From NCBI GenBank assembly GCA_944380295.1, contig CALWHE010000002.1:185237-249236 (forward strand): 64,000 nt of DNA. The letters are read 5' to 3'. The translations under genes were made by a program, and so were the position numbers. The stretch comes from an uncultured Christensenellaceae bacterium. Its GTDB lineage: Bacteria; Bacillota; Clostridia; Christensenellales; UBA3700. Every line of letters begins with the position of its first letter. Position 1 is the first letter of the stretch. A model generated the notes under the pieces. It was not told the DNA's origin. It was given only the letters and a program-made list of their open reading frames with translations, and did no database searches. Of the stretch, positions 23,925-32,945 are shown piece by piece.

Positions 23925-23943
23925 TATATTCGCTATCGCAAAT

Positions 23944-24019
23944 GCCCCTATAGCTCAGTCGGTAGAGCATGCGGCTGTTAACCGCAGTGTCATAGGTTCG
24001 AGTCCTATTGGGGGCGCCA
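23944..24019 (+). tRNA. tRNA-Asn (GTT)
   Basis: 76 nt with encoded CCA; acceptor GCCCCTA / TGGGGGC, anticodon GTT in CTGTTAA. Single-gene unit with its own terminator. Confidence 0.95.
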
Positions 24020-24020
24020 C

Positions 24021-24056
24021 TCAAAAGAGAGCGCAAAGGCGCTCTCTTTTGTTTTA
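24021..24056 (+). terminator. terminator of tRNA-Asn
   Basis: AAAAGAGAGCGC-aaag-GCGCTCTCTTTT followed by GTTTTA. From here to 24309 no gene is seen; the frame of the ATPase is open across it and back through the tRNA. Confidence 0.9.
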
Positions 24057-24309
24057 CTTCTTGTCCGCCACTTGTTTTCCTTCTTGTCCGCGAGCCGTTC
24101 GCATTTTTACGGCATTCGGCAATAAACTTTTTTATTATGACATACATATGCCTTTTTTCGCGCGCACAATATCTTTTGGAGGTATGACGGACGGCACGGC
24201 ACAGCGAATACAAGATCGCTGTCCGCAAATGCGGCGCGGTCAATGCCGCGCCCGCAAGGAAGCATGCCATGAGCGTGAAGCCGCGATGCCGCCGCCCGTA
24301 AAAAGCATT

Positions 24310-25212
24310 ATGTATTTGGAAAAATTTGTGCTGCCGGCAGATGAGAACGATGTGTTTCTCAAAAGATACTACAAGAACGGCCGCTATGTGGACAACGAAT
24401 ATCCGATAGGGATCTTTAACGCGCTGGAACTTGCGGAGTTGGACTTTGAGAAAGTGACGCTGCTGTGCGGCGGCAACGGCTGTGGCAAAAGCTCTCTGCT
24501 CAATCTGATAGCGCACAAGCTGAAATTGAAAAGATTCGCGCCTTTCAACGGCAGCGAAACTTTTGCCGAATTTGCGGCGGACTGCTCCGTGCGCCTTTGG
24601 ACAAACGAAGAGGGAAAAACGCCGGGCATACCGCGCGGCAGCGCCATCATCACCAGCGACGACGTGTTTGAATATATGCTCTCCGTGCGTGAAGCGAACA
24701 ACGGATTGCGGGCGGACAAACCGCGTGCGCTCGAAGAATTCGGCAAGCTGGCGCGCACGCCGATGATGAAACTTTCCGGGTTGAACGACGAAGAGCTTTT
24801 TGCCTTCAAAAAACAGTTGGAAGCAAAGCGCGCGGCGCGGCGCAGGGGGTCCGTCCGGAAATATCTGAAAAAGACGCTGGGCGAGGAAACGCGCCTTTTC
24901 AGCAACGGAGAGACCGCTCTCATCTATTTTGAAGAAAAGTTGCAATACGACAACTTATACCTGCTTGACGAGCCGGAAAACAGCCTTTCTCCGCTCATGC
25001 AATTGCAGCTGAAAGAGATGTTGGAGAGACTGTCGCGCTATTGCGGCTGTCAATTTATCATCGCCACGCATTCGCCCTTTCTATCCGCCCTGGAAGGCGC
25101 GAAGATCTACGACATGAGCGTGGTGCCGGTGGATGTACGCAAGTGGTGGCAGCTGAGCAGCTCGCGCACATACTTTGAGTTTTTCCATAAGCACCGCGAC
25201 CTGTTTTTATAA
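24310..25212 (+). CDS. AAA-family ATPase (AAA_15/AAA_21, ABC-like)
   Basis: 300-residue soluble ATPase. Walker A GGNGCGKSSLL at about residues 54-64; Walker B with catalytic Glu, YLLDEPENSLSP, at about 217-228; and a C-terminal THSPFL switch. This is the compact ABC-type AAA fold seen in RecF-like and toxin/defence ATPases. It has no partner nuclease or TOPRIM gene next to it. The start is uncertain: ATG 24310 begins the conserved region and has no SD, while an ATG at 24184 sits directly against GGAGG (1 nt), too close to be typical. A function is not assigned. Confidence 0.75.
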   Translation: MYLEKFVLPADENDVFLKRYYKNGRYVDNEYPIGIFNALELAELDFEKVTLLCGGNGCGKSSLLNLIAHKLKLKRFAPFNGSETFAEFAADCSVRLWTNEEGKTPGIPRGSAIITSDDVFEYMLSVREANNGLRADKPRALEEFGKLARTPMMKLSGLNDEELFAFKKQLEAKRAARRRGSVRKYLKKTLGEETRLFSNGETALIYFEEKLQYDNLYLLDEPENSLSPLMQLQLKEMLERLSRYCGCQFIIATHSPFLSALEGAKIYDMSVVPVDVRKWWQLSSSRTYFEFFHKHRDLFL

Positions 25213-25257
25213 GCGGACAAGGCGCAAATATCTCCGCCGCGCCGCCGCGTTTTGCAT

Positions 25258-25292
25258 AAAAAAAGGAGCGCCGCCGCGCTCCGTTTTTTCTT
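25258..25292. terminator. bidirectional terminator
   Basis: AAAAAAGGAGCG / CGCTCCGTTTTTTC pairs around ccgccg between convergent genes; A and T tracts flank both sides. Confidence 0.85.
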
Positions 25293-25304
25293 TTATGCCG
25301 CCGC

Positions 25305-27167
25305 TCAATCCACGCCGGTCACGGCGGTGGTATTGAGATAAGTGCGTATCTTCTCGCTCAATTCGGGCGTTGTGTCAACGCCGAGATGAATAGCGATACT
25401 CACGTCCTCCGCCGCACCTTTGAACATGTCCGCGCTCATGGCGGAATTGTCCACCAGACCGTTATAATAGCTCTCCTGCTTGTTTTCAAAAATCACGTGC
25501 AGGATCTTTTCCTCGCCGTCAAGGGTCAAGCCGTTGAAGACGTTGGCGCCGAAAGAAGTTACCTTTTCCGGCAGATAGATATAATCGAACTGCGCTTCCG
25601 CAAAGGCGTATGCGCGCAGCTCGGTCATGGGGATCGTCTGCTGCTGCAAAAATTTGAACATACCGCTCTGCCCCTCGCCCACCGTATCGTTTTTGCGCAT
25701 GCTTGCCTCGGCGTCGAACGCGCCCACATAGGCAATGATGCTGTTGAAAGACGAATCCATCAAAAGATAGTGCTGATTGGCGGTGGTGCATGTGCTCTCG
25801 CCGCTTTTTGCCGTGTAATACGGATCCAGCTTGTAAAGAGCGAAATGCGCGCCCACGATATTGCCTTCCGTGCTTGTTTCACCGCCGGCAATGTCCAAAG
25901 CGTCCGCGTTCTTCAAACCGGAAAAAGCGCCGTCGCCGATAGAGGTGACGTTTTCACCGATGATAAAGCCTTTCAAACCGCTGCCGTAGAACAAAAGCGC
26001 GGGCACTTCCGTGACTTCCGGAGAGAGGGAGGTTTCTTTGCTCGCCTTGTATTCGCCCGCTTCATCCTGCGTCATATAACTCACCGTGGTCAGATTGGCG
26101 GCGCCGTAAAATGCGCCTTCTCCCAGCTCCGGCGAGCATTCGTAAAAACGCACTTCCTTGACGGAAAGCACGCCGCGGAAGGCGTAATCGCCGATATATT
26201 CGACGTTATCGTAAAAGTTGAGCGTCGCCTTGTTTGACGTTCCGCTCACGTTGTATGTGCAGCCGTCAAAGGCGCGATCGCCGACGCTTTCCAGCACCTT
26301 GTCGTCAAGCGCCTTTGTGAGGAAGAACTCCTGCGAGGAAGCGGAAGCATTTTTTCTGAATTGCAAGGAGGTGCAGCCGTAAAACGCGTCGTTGCCTATC
26401 TCCGTGAGGGAAACAACGCTCTCCGCGTCCGCATAACTCACGTATTGTATCCTGTTGCAGCCGTCAAAGGCGTTGTTTTCTATGGTGGTAAGGGCGGCGT
26501 TCAAAACAACTTTCCTGTTGTTTGCCGCAGACGCCGTTATCGAATTATAAAAAGCGTATTCCCCGATGGTCTGCAAAGAAGAAGGCATGGTGATCTGCGC
26601 CACGGCGTTATAGTCGGAATCGTCCTCGCCCTTGCCGCCGCTTGAAACGGATATATATATGTTGGAGAGAGTGGGACACTCGGAAAAAGCGTAAGCGCCG
26701 ATGCTCTCCACACCGTTGCCCATGGTTACTTCCATCAGAGAATCACAGCCGGAAAAAGCGTTTTCCGGAATGCTCTTCAAGCCGTCAGGCAGCACCACGG
26801 ACACGAGCGAACCCATGTCATAAAAAGCGCGCGCGCCCAAGGTGAAGTTATCCGCCTTGCTCTCTATCGTCACGCTGGATATTTCCGCATTTTTGGCAAA
26901 AGCGCTCTCCGCAATGCCCACCACCGGTCTGCCGCCTATCTTATCGGGCACCACAACGTTTACGTCTTCTCCCGTATATTCCAAGATGGTGGCTTGTCCG
27001 CGCTCCAAAGAATAGACAAAGCCGTCCGCTTCTTTGCGCGCAGTGTTGAACTCACTGACAACGATGAGCGCCACGGCAACGGCAATGACCGCCACCAGCA
27101 AAACCGCCAACATGATGATCGCGGTGATTTGTTTTGTTGTCAACTTTTTTTTGACTTTTTCCGCCAT
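25305..27167 (-). CDS. membrane-anchored BspA-type leucine-rich repeat protein (LRR_5)
   Basis: 620 residues. A basic N-terminus and one membrane helix (about 14-37) leave the rest outside. From about residue 70 come LRR_5 repeats of the form IGxxAFxxCxSLxxVxLPxGLxSIxxxAF (for example PDGLKSIPENAFSGCDSLMEV), interrupted by a region lacking repeats at about 430-540. The family mediates attachment to host or partner cells in gut bacteria. GGGAAA before the ATG acts as SD, and a promoter TTGATT-N18-TATACT stands 38 nt upstream. Monocistronic. Confidence 0.9.
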   Translation of the reverse strand: MAEKVKKKLTTKQITAIIMLAVLLVAVIAVAVALIVVSEFNTARKEADGFVYSLERGQATILEYTGEDVNVVVPDKIGGRPVVGIAESAFAKNAEISSVTIESKADNFTLGARAFYDMGSLVSVVLPDGLKSIPENAFSGCDSLMEVTMGNGVESIGAYAFSECPTLSNIYISVSSGGKGEDDSDYNAVAQITMPSSLQTIGEYAFYNSITASAANNRKVVLNAALTTIENNAFDGCNRIQYVSYADAESVVSLTEIGNDAFYGCTSLQFRKNASASSQEFFLTKALDDKVLESVGDRAFDGCTYNVSGTSNKATLNFYDNVEYIGDYAFRGVLSVKEVRFYECSPELGEGAFYGAANLTTVSYMTQDEAGEYKASKETSLSPEVTEVPALLFYGSGLKGFIIGENVTSIGDGAFSGLKNADALDIAGGETSTEGNIVGAHFALYKLDPYYTAKSGESTCTTANQHYLLMDSSFNSIIAYVGAFDAEASMRKNDTVGEGQSGMFKFLQQQTIPMTELRAYAFAEAQFDYIYLPEKVTSFGANVFNGLTLDGEEKILHVIFENKQESYYNGLVDNSAMSADMFKGAAEDVSIAIHLGVDTTPELSEKIRTYLNTTAVTGVD

Positions 27168-27199
27168 ATATTTTCCCTGGATGATGCTTTATTTTTCTA

Positions 27200-27229
27200 A
27201 GTATAGCATACGCAAATAAAAAAAATCAA
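27200..27229 (-). promoter_or_regulatory. promoter of the LRR protein gene
   Basis: TTGATT, 18-nt spacer, TATACT preceded by TG. Confidence 0.7.
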
Positions 27230-27287
27230 ATTAAAACGCGCGCAAAATAAGCAAATGCCCCGTTTTATCGCCTTCACCCCTTGCGCG

Positions 27288-27369
27288 GGGCAAAAAAACA
27301 ACGGGCAGCCGCTTATGCTGCCCGCCGGCAAACGGACTCAGGTCCGGTCGGAACACCCCGACGTTGCCC
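27288..27369 (-). ncRNA. candidate structured RNA with three hairpins (unidentified)
   Basis: Read on the minus strand: closing helix GGGCAA / TTGCCC, hairpin GTCGG-N6-CCGAC, hairpin CGGAC-ctga-GTCCG, then CGGGCAGC-N7-GCTGCCCG followed by a seven-T run, a strong terminator. A possible promoter (TTGTTT, 17 nt, TAAAAG) lies just upstream, after the stop of the flavoprotein gene. It may be a 3' UTR element or a separate small RNA of about 85-100 nt. It matches no RNA family I know by heart; the TCAGGTCCGG on the plus strand resembles SRP RNA only over ten bases. Confidence 0.45.
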
Positions 27370-27412
27370 TTTTATCATACGTCCTTTTTGCAAACAAGTC
27401 GAGCGCCGCGGC

Positions 27413-29017
27413 TCAGATCTTTGCGCCGATGAAAGAAAGCGCCACGCGCACGCCGTCCACCGCCGCGGAAGTTATGCCGCCGGCGTAGCCCGCGCCCTCT
27501 CCGCAGGGGTAAAGCCCGCGAATGCTGCTCTGCATGTCCGCGCCGCGCAAAATGCGCACGGGCGCGCTGGTGCGCGTTTCCACGCCGCTGAGCAGGCTGT
27601 CGCCGCGGTTGAAAACGGGTATCTTGCGCGCAAAGGCATCCGCCGCGCCGCTTATGCCCTCGCAAACGTATGCGGGCAGGCAGGAATTGAGGTCGGCAAA
27701 GGCGTATCCCCTGCGGCAGGAAGGCTGCACGCCGCCGAAGCGAGCGCTCACGCGGCGCGATTTGAAATCGTCCAGCCTCTGCACGGGCGGAGCATAACCG
27801 CCCGCCGCGGCATATGCCAGCCTCTCCCACTTGCGCTGAAAAGCCACGCCGTCCAGCACGCCACACCCGAAGTCCGCCTCCGTGACCGTGACGATGAGCG
27901 CGGAATCGGCGTTTGCGCCGCCGCGTCCGCTCGCGCTCATGCCGTTGACCACGCAGCCGCCCGCCTCGCTTGCCGCCGCCACCACTTCTCCGCCGGGGCA
28001 CATGCAAAATGTGTAACAGCCGCGCCCGTTTATCTGCGCGGTCAGTTTGTAATCCGCCGCCGGAAGTCCGCCGCCGCTCATGCCGAACTGCGCAACGTCT
28101 ATATCCTTTTGCAGATGTTCTATGCGCACGCCCACGGCAAAGGGCTTGCTCGTCATCTCCGCGCCGCGCTCGAACAGCGTCCGATAAACGTCGCGGGCGC
28201 TGTGCCCCACGGCGAACACCGCGCGCGAACAATCCAGAACGCCCGCGTGTTTTCCCTCCAAAACCAGGGCGCGCAGCGCGCCGCCGCTTGTTTTTATGTC
28301 CGTCACGGCGGTGTCGAAAAAGAATTCCCCGCCCAAAACCTCTATCTTTTTTCTGAGCGCCGCCACCACGCGCGGCAAAACGTCCGTGCCGATGTGCGGC
28401 TTGCTCTCCGCGGTCAGCGTTTCTCCGCCGCCGCAGCGAGCAAACTCTGCCACCACCGCCGCCGCCATGCCGCCGCCGATGCCCGTGCTCAGCTTTCCGT
28501 CGGAAAAGGTGCCCGCGCCGCCCTCGCCGAACTGCACGTTGCAGTTTTCGTCCAAGTCTGCCCCGTTGAAAAAGGCGTTCACCTTTTGCACGCGCTCTTC
28601 CACGCGCGCGCCGCGCTCTATCACGCGCGGTCTTGCGCCCAAAAGCGCCAGCGTGAGCGCGCAAAAAAGTCCCGCCGGACCGCTGCCCACCACCACGGGA
28701 CGCTCACCGGCAAGCGGCGCTTCTCCAAGCGGCAGACAGCGGCGCAAAAGCTCTTCTTCTAGCGAAGCAACGGGAGGCGTTATTATGCGCACCTTTGCGT
28801 TGCGGCACGCCCTAACAATGCGCGATTCGTCACCGGCGACGATAACGCCCAGATTGTAAACCTCTTTTATCTGCGGCTTGCGGCGGCAGTCCAGCGAGCG
28901 TTTGAGCACTCCGGCGTGCTTTATTTCCGCAGCTCTTATGCGCAAAACGCGCGCCGCTTCACGCCTGGCGTCAAAGGGAGCGAAAAAATCGACGGCAACG
29001 CCTTCTATGCCTATCAT
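27413..29017 (-). CDS. FAD-dependent dehydrogenase (COG2509-like)
   Basis: 534-residue cytoplasmic flavoprotein. A ~90-residue N-terminal domain (KRSLDCRRKPQIKEVYN, an RRKxxI/L pattern) precedes the dinucleotide-binding VVVGSGPAGLFCALTL and later VIERG. The C-terminal part has AVGHSARDVY and GEGAGYAGGITSAA, which contact FAD in this family. The reaction is unknown. The ATG overlaps the upstream gene's stop (ATGA), so the two flavoproteins are translationally coupled, an arrangement I associate with Clostridia. Confidence 0.88.
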   Translation of the reverse strand: MIGIEGVAVDFFAPFDARREAARVLRIRAAEIKHAGVLKRSLDCRRKPQIKEVYNLGVIVAGDESRIVRACRNAKVRIITPPVASLEEELLRRCLPLGEAPLAGERPVVVGSGPAGLFCALTLALLGARPRVIERGARVEERVQKVNAFFNGADLDENCNVQFGEGGAGTFSDGKLSTGIGGGMAAAVVAEFARCGGGETLTAESKPHIGTDVLPRVVAALRKKIEVLGGEFFFDTAVTDIKTSGGALRALVLEGKHAGVLDCSRAVFAVGHSARDVYRTLFERGAEMTSKPFAVGVRIEHLQKDIDVAQFGMSGGGLPAADYKLTAQINGRGCYTFCMCPGGEVVAAASEAGGCVVNGMSASGRGGANADSALIVTVTEADFGCGVLDGVAFQRKWERLAYAAAGGYAPPVQRLDDFKSRRVSARFGGVQPSCRRGYAFADLNSCLPAYVCEGISGAADAFARKIPVFNRGDSLLSGVETRTSAPVRILRGADMQSSIRGLYPCGEGAGYAGGITSAAVDGVRVALSFIGAKI

Positions 29018-30117
29018 CGCTTTATCCTCGCGGCAATGCCGTCCGCCGCCGCCATGGCGCTCACCCATGCCCAATGCAGGTTGTATCCGCCGCATTCGCC
29101 GTCTATGTCCGCCATCTCGCCTATGCAATAAAGTCCGTCATGCTTTTTTGACATCATCGTTTCCGCGTCCAGTTCATCGAGCGCCACGCCGCCGCAAGTC
29201 ACCTGGTTGTCCGTATCCGCCACGCTCACGCGGCAGGAAAAGTCCTTGACCGCGGCAAGTCCGCCCCGGCGAAGCAATTTGTCCGCCAGTGCCTTGTGCA
29301 AAAGCCCGCACAAAAGCTCTTCCCGCCCGCCGTAAACTTCTTGTAGCTTTTCCCTGGAAAAATCGGGGGCAAAGTCTATGCACAGCACGCCGCTCCCGCC
29401 CGCACGCGCGGCAAAAGAGGAAAGCCAAAACGCCAGCACGCCGCTCACCCCGTCTTCACGGAAGAGTATCTCTCCCCTGTCTTCATAAGTTTTTCCGCCC
29501 GTCTCCAAACTTGCCGCCACCTTGGCGCGCACTCCTTTAAGACCTTTGAATTTATCCGTTTTCAGATATGTCACCGCCGGGCGCAAAGGCGTTGTTTCAA
29601 GCCCAAGCTCCCGCGCCAAAGCAAACGAAGCTCTGCCGCCGCCCGCCGCGCTGCCGCACGCCAACACCACGTTTTCCGCGCGCAGCTCTCCGCCCGCATA
29701 TGTGAGCAGAAAAGAGTCCCTTTCCCTTTTTATCGCCAAAACGGGCGCGCCGGTGCGCACTTTTGCGCCTTTGAGCGCGTGCAAAAGCACGTTGAGCACG
29801 CTGCCGGACGAATTGGAATAAGGATATATCCTGCCTTCCGCGTCCTGCCGGCACAAAAGCCCCAGCTCTTCCCAGGCGCCGAGCACCCGTTCCAAACCGT
29901 ATTTACGCAAAAGAGGGGCGACAAAAGCGGGCGCGTTGTATCTTTCCGCGCTCACGTTTTTATTGGAGAGGTTGCATCTGCCGTTGCCGCTGACCAGTAT
30001 CTTTTTGCCCACGCGCACCCCGGCTTCCAAAACCACGGGCGTGACGCCCGCTTGCAAAAGGCGCGCCGCGCAGAACAGACCGCCCGCGCCGCCGCCCACG
30101 ATCACAACTTTTTCCAT
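29014..30117 (-). CDS. HI0933/BaiN-type flavoprotein (NAD(P)/FAD-dependent oxidoreductase)
   Basis: 367 residues. The FAD loop VVIVGGGAGGLFCAARL is at the N-terminus, followed by the family-typical VGKKILVSGNGRCNLSN and, near the end, DTDNQVTCGGV and GEMADIDGECGGYNLHWA. BaiN, of this family, acts on bile-acid intermediates in Clostridium scindens; most members have no known substrate, so no reaction is assigned. First gene of the pair; start MEKVV lies 6 nt after a consensus -10 with no SD. Confidence 0.9.
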   Translation of the reverse strand: MEKVVIVGGGAGGLFCAARLLQAGVTPVVLEAGVRVGKKILVSGNGRCNLSNKNVSAERYNAPAFVAPLLRKYGLERVLGAWEELGLLCRQDAEGRIYPYSNSSGSVLNVLLHALKGAKVRTGAPVLAIKRERDSFLLTYAGGELRAENVVLACGSAAGGGRASFALARELGLETTPLRPAVTYLKTDKFKGLKGVRAKVAASLETGGKTYEDRGEILFREDGVSGVLAFWLSSFAARAGGSGVLCIDFAPDFSREKLQEVYGGREELLCGLLHKALADKLLRRGGLAAVKDFSCRVSVADTDNQVTCGGVALDELDAETMMSKKHDGLYCIGEMADIDGECGGYNLHWAWVSAMAAADGIAARIKR

Positions 30118-30123
30118 AGCCCA

Positions 30124-30152
30124 AGTATAACACAAAACGCGCCCTTTGGCAA
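30124..30152 (-). promoter_or_regulatory. sigma-A promoter of the flavoprotein pair (leaderless)
   Basis: TTGCCA, 17-nt spacer, TATACT, then 6 nt to the ATG. No SD. Confidence 0.82.
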
Positions 30153-30168
30153 GGCGCGCCGACGAGCG

Positions 30169-31749
30169 TTACTCCGTTTTTTTCTTTCTCTCTCCCGCCG
30201 TAACGTAAGCAAACGCCAAGCCTGCCGTAACCGCCATCAGCACCGCGATGATGAGCGCCGCAGGTATCGCATATGCGAGCGCGACGTAAAACTGCGCGTG
30301 CGAGGCTTGCGGCACGGCGGCGGCGATGACGACGGCGCCTATCGCAAGCGCCAAAAGCGTGACTATCCCCGCAATAACGGCGGCGCGGACATAGATGGCG
30401 GCGGTTTCATAAAAGATGAGAGTGCGCTTGTCTTTTTCCGTGACGCCCATCTTTTTCATCATCTCCAAAAAGCCGCGGCGCTTGCGCAGATTGAACGCCG
30501 CCGCGTTCATGTAATCGATCGCGCAGGCGACGAACGTCACCAGCCCCAGCACGCCCAAAACGGCGCACGCCATATCCGTATCGCCCACCATTTCCGCCGC
30601 GGCGGCAAGCTGAGATAAGAAAGGCGCGTCTTCCGCGTTGACATTGTAAAAACCGCCTTTCAGCCTTCTAAAATTTTCATAAGCCTCTTTTGCCTCGGAA
30701 AAACTTTTGTATTGCACAAAAGCGTGCCGGCTGCCCAGGTTATCGTGATCCGCGCCGTCAAAACGGGACAGCCCGGAAAACAGCGGCACAAAGGCGCCCT
30801 TTTGCGCCGCCCGCTCGGCAAGCGCCTTCACGTCCGCCTGCGGATAAGTGAGCACCGCGCAAGCCTCCGTGCGTCCGTTTTCGTTATATATGTCCTGCAA
30901 ACTCAGCTGCGGCATCAGATCGATCCCGTCCATGAACAAACTGCTCCTCTTCACCCAAATGTCCGCCTCGTCTTTGACGTTTTCGTAATAGACGTCCTCT
31001 ATCACGCCCGCCACGGCAAACTCATAAAAGACGTAAACCTCCCCCTGAGGCGGCACATATCCGACGCCTTCCGCCGTGCAGGCGTGAGGATCGCGGCTTG
31101 CGTTGTTGTCGTCATATACGTATTGATCGTTGTCCGCACCCAAACTTATGCGCAAAGAAAATTTTTTGCCGAGCGCTTCCGCAGACGAAATCCCCAGCTT
31201 TTCCAGCAGGCGTGCGGAAACGTATATCTCCGCGCCGTTTTCCGAAAAGCCCTCTCCCGTCAGCGATTCGCCTTTGTTTTTGCGCAGGTACCCCGCCGCG
31301 TCTGCCGGCAGATAATTCCCTTGCGAGTCGGGCGAAACCACTTTTATTTTCAGAGAGTCGCTGCCGTCCGGCGCCATGCCTGCCCCGTCCGTCAAAAGTT
31401 CGCCCTGCTCGTATATCAGTTCTTCCCACTGCGGCGCAAGCTCCCTGCCCGGAGCGGCGCTCTCCACGTCGCTCTTTTCCAAAGTGTTCGATAAAAGCGC
31501 GGTCTGATATCTTTGTTCGCTCTTGTCCCCGTAAACGTATACGTCTCCCAAATCGCGGTATTCGTAAGCAAAGAGCAGCTGCGGCGGCGCGTCGTCTATG
31601 TCCGCATATATCTCGCCGTAAAAACCCAGCAATATCCACACCACCGGCAAAAGCAGCATTATCCCGACGGCAATGGTGAAAGAAGTGCGCCTGCCTGCTG
31701 AGGTGCGGGCGCGCAGGAGAGCCATTTTCCAAATATCGCGTCTCTTCAT
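30169..31749 (-). CDS. ABC transporter permease, FtsX/MacB-like (second permease)
   Basis: 526 residues. One N-terminal membrane helix (about 21-44), a large extracytoplasmic domain of some 330 residues, then three C-terminal helices (about 385-410, 445-470, 485-510), the FtsX-like layout. It ends the ATPase-permease-permease operon and starts inside the stop of the first permease (ATGA). With a LolD-type ATPase such mechanotransmission systems move lipids, lipoproteins or peptides, or act on antimicrobials at the membrane. No two-component system sits beside it, so a bacitracin-type sensor role is not indicated. Confidence 0.85.
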   Translation of the reverse strand: MKRRDIWKMALLRARTSAGRRTSFTIAVGIMLLLPVVWILLGFYGEIYADIDDAPPQLLFAYEYRDLGDVYVYGDKSEQRYQTALLSNTLEKSDVESAAPGRELAPQWEELIYEQGELLTDGAGMAPDGSDSLKIKVVSPDSQGNYLPADAAGYLRKNKGESLTGEGFSENGAEIYVSARLLEKLGISSAEALGKKFSLRISLGADNDQYVYDDNNASRDPHACTAEGVGYVPPQGEVYVFYEFAVAGVIEDVYYENVKDEADIWVKRSSLFMDGIDLMPQLSLQDIYNENGRTEACAVLTYPQADVKALAERAAQKGAFVPLFSGLSRFDGADHDNLGSRHAFVQYKSFSEAKEAYENFRRLKGGFYNVNAEDAPFLSQLAAAAEMVGDTDMACAVLGVLGLVTFVACAIDYMNAAAFNLRKRRGFLEMMKKMGVTEKDKRTLIFYETAAIYVRAAVIAGIVTLLALAIGAVVIAAAVPQASHAQFYVALAYAIPAALIIAVLMAVTAGLAFAYVTAGERKKKTE

Positions 31750-32945
31750 ACTTCTCTCCTCATGGTGGAAAGCAGATTTTTTCTTTTTATCGTCTTGTGC
31801 AGCGTGACAGCCACATAGGCGGCGGCAAAAACGGTGAATGCGACGATACACGCGATGTCCACCCACCACTCCCAGGCGAACACTCTCGCATTGCTGTTCA
31901 AGATGGCGGAAGCCGCCCGTGCGCACAGCCGGGAAAAGGCGTGACTCACGCCCATGGCAAGCAGCGACGCGCCCGCCGCGCAGACGGATATTTCCGCCGC
32001 CGCCATCAACCCTATATCCGTGCGCTTCACGCCCATGCAACGCATCAGAGCATAAAGTCTGATGTTGTCGTAAACGCCGATCACGGCATTATTGCGCAGC
32101 ACGCTGAACATGAGCAGAGCGAAAAACACCGCCACCGCCGCCGCCAGCACGGCGGTGAGCGCGGACGCGGTCTTCAATTCGTTGTAACGGGAAAGCGCCG
32201 GGGATGAAAACGCACCGCCCTGCGGATATACTTCCGCTTCCGCCCCGCCTACGGCGGCGGACAAGGCGTCCATGGTGGAATATTCTCCGTCCGGGATCTT
32301 GACGGATATCTCCGCGCTGCGTATCTCCGCCGCACCCGTCTTGTAAAGATATTCGCTTTTGGCGTATATCCCCTCTTCGCCTTCCGCCAGCACGCCGGCA
32401 ACGGTGAAAGAAATCTGTCTGTCCCCTATCAGCGCGGAAAAACTCTTGCCCACCATGTCATTTATATGCAGATATTTTTCCGCCAAGGCGGCATAATAAG
32501 CGGAGATCCACACGCCGTTTTCCGGCGCCTCTTCCATGCCCGCTCCGCTCGCCACGGTGATATTGCCGTCTTCCGCGGCGCGCACGCGGACGGACGCGCC
32601 GGCAAAATCCACCGTGTGCGTGGTCTCATATTTTTTTATGCCCTGCACTTCACCCACGGCGGAAAGCCGCTCTTCCAACAGGCGCAGATGCGCCGGCATG
32701 ACGGCGTAACCTTCTTCATCTTTGCCAGCGCCTATCGAATCCACGTTCACCTGCACCACCCCGTCGCGCTCCCGCACATACATGCGCATATCTTCGCGCG
32801 CCGTGGCTTGCGTGGAAAAGGCGATGTATGTGACCGCAAAAATGAGCGTTGCCACCAGCAGACAAAGCAGGGCGGTGATAAAAAACCTGCCCTTGTGCTT
32901 TTTCCAGTCGTTGAAAGCAAACACCGCGATATCTTTGAACTTCAT
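31746..32945 (-). CDS. ABC transporter permease, FtsX-like (first permease)
   Basis: 399 residues with one N-terminal membrane helix (about 18-42), an external domain of about 200 residues, and three further helices to the C-terminus, the last ending in a basic KTIKRKNLLS tail. FtsX-fold permease. The ATG overlaps the ATPase stop, and the gene's own stop overlaps the next ATG, so all three proteins are probably made in step, fitting one complex with two different permeases. Confidence 0.87.
   Translation of the reverse strand: MKFKDIAVFAFNDWKKHKGRFFITALLCLLVATLIFAVTYIAFSTQATAREDMRMYVRERDGVVQVNVDSIGAGKDEEGYAVMPAHLRLLEERLSAVGEVQGIKKYETTHTVDFAGASVRVRAAEDGNITVASGAGMEEAPENGVWISAYYAALAEKYLHINDMVGKSFSALIGDRQISFTVAGVLAEGEEGIYAKSEYLYKTGAAEIRSAEISVKIPDGEYSTMDALSAAVGGAEAEVYPQGGAFSSPALSRYNELKTASALTAVLAAAVAVFFALLMFSVLRNNAVIGVYDNIRLYALMRCMGVKRTDIGLMAAAEISVCAAGASLLAMGVSHAFSRLCARAASAILNSNARVFAWEWWVDIACIVAFTVFAAAYVAVTLHKTIKRKNLLSTMRREV

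Noticed and set aside
23896..24309. Extension of the AAA ATPase back through tRNA-Asn
   Set aside because: Would translate the tRNA gene and its terminator.
27331..27363. Small SRP RNA, because TCAGGTCCGG matches its apical loop region
   Set aside because: The match stops after ten bases, GGAAGCAGC is missing, and the fold differs.
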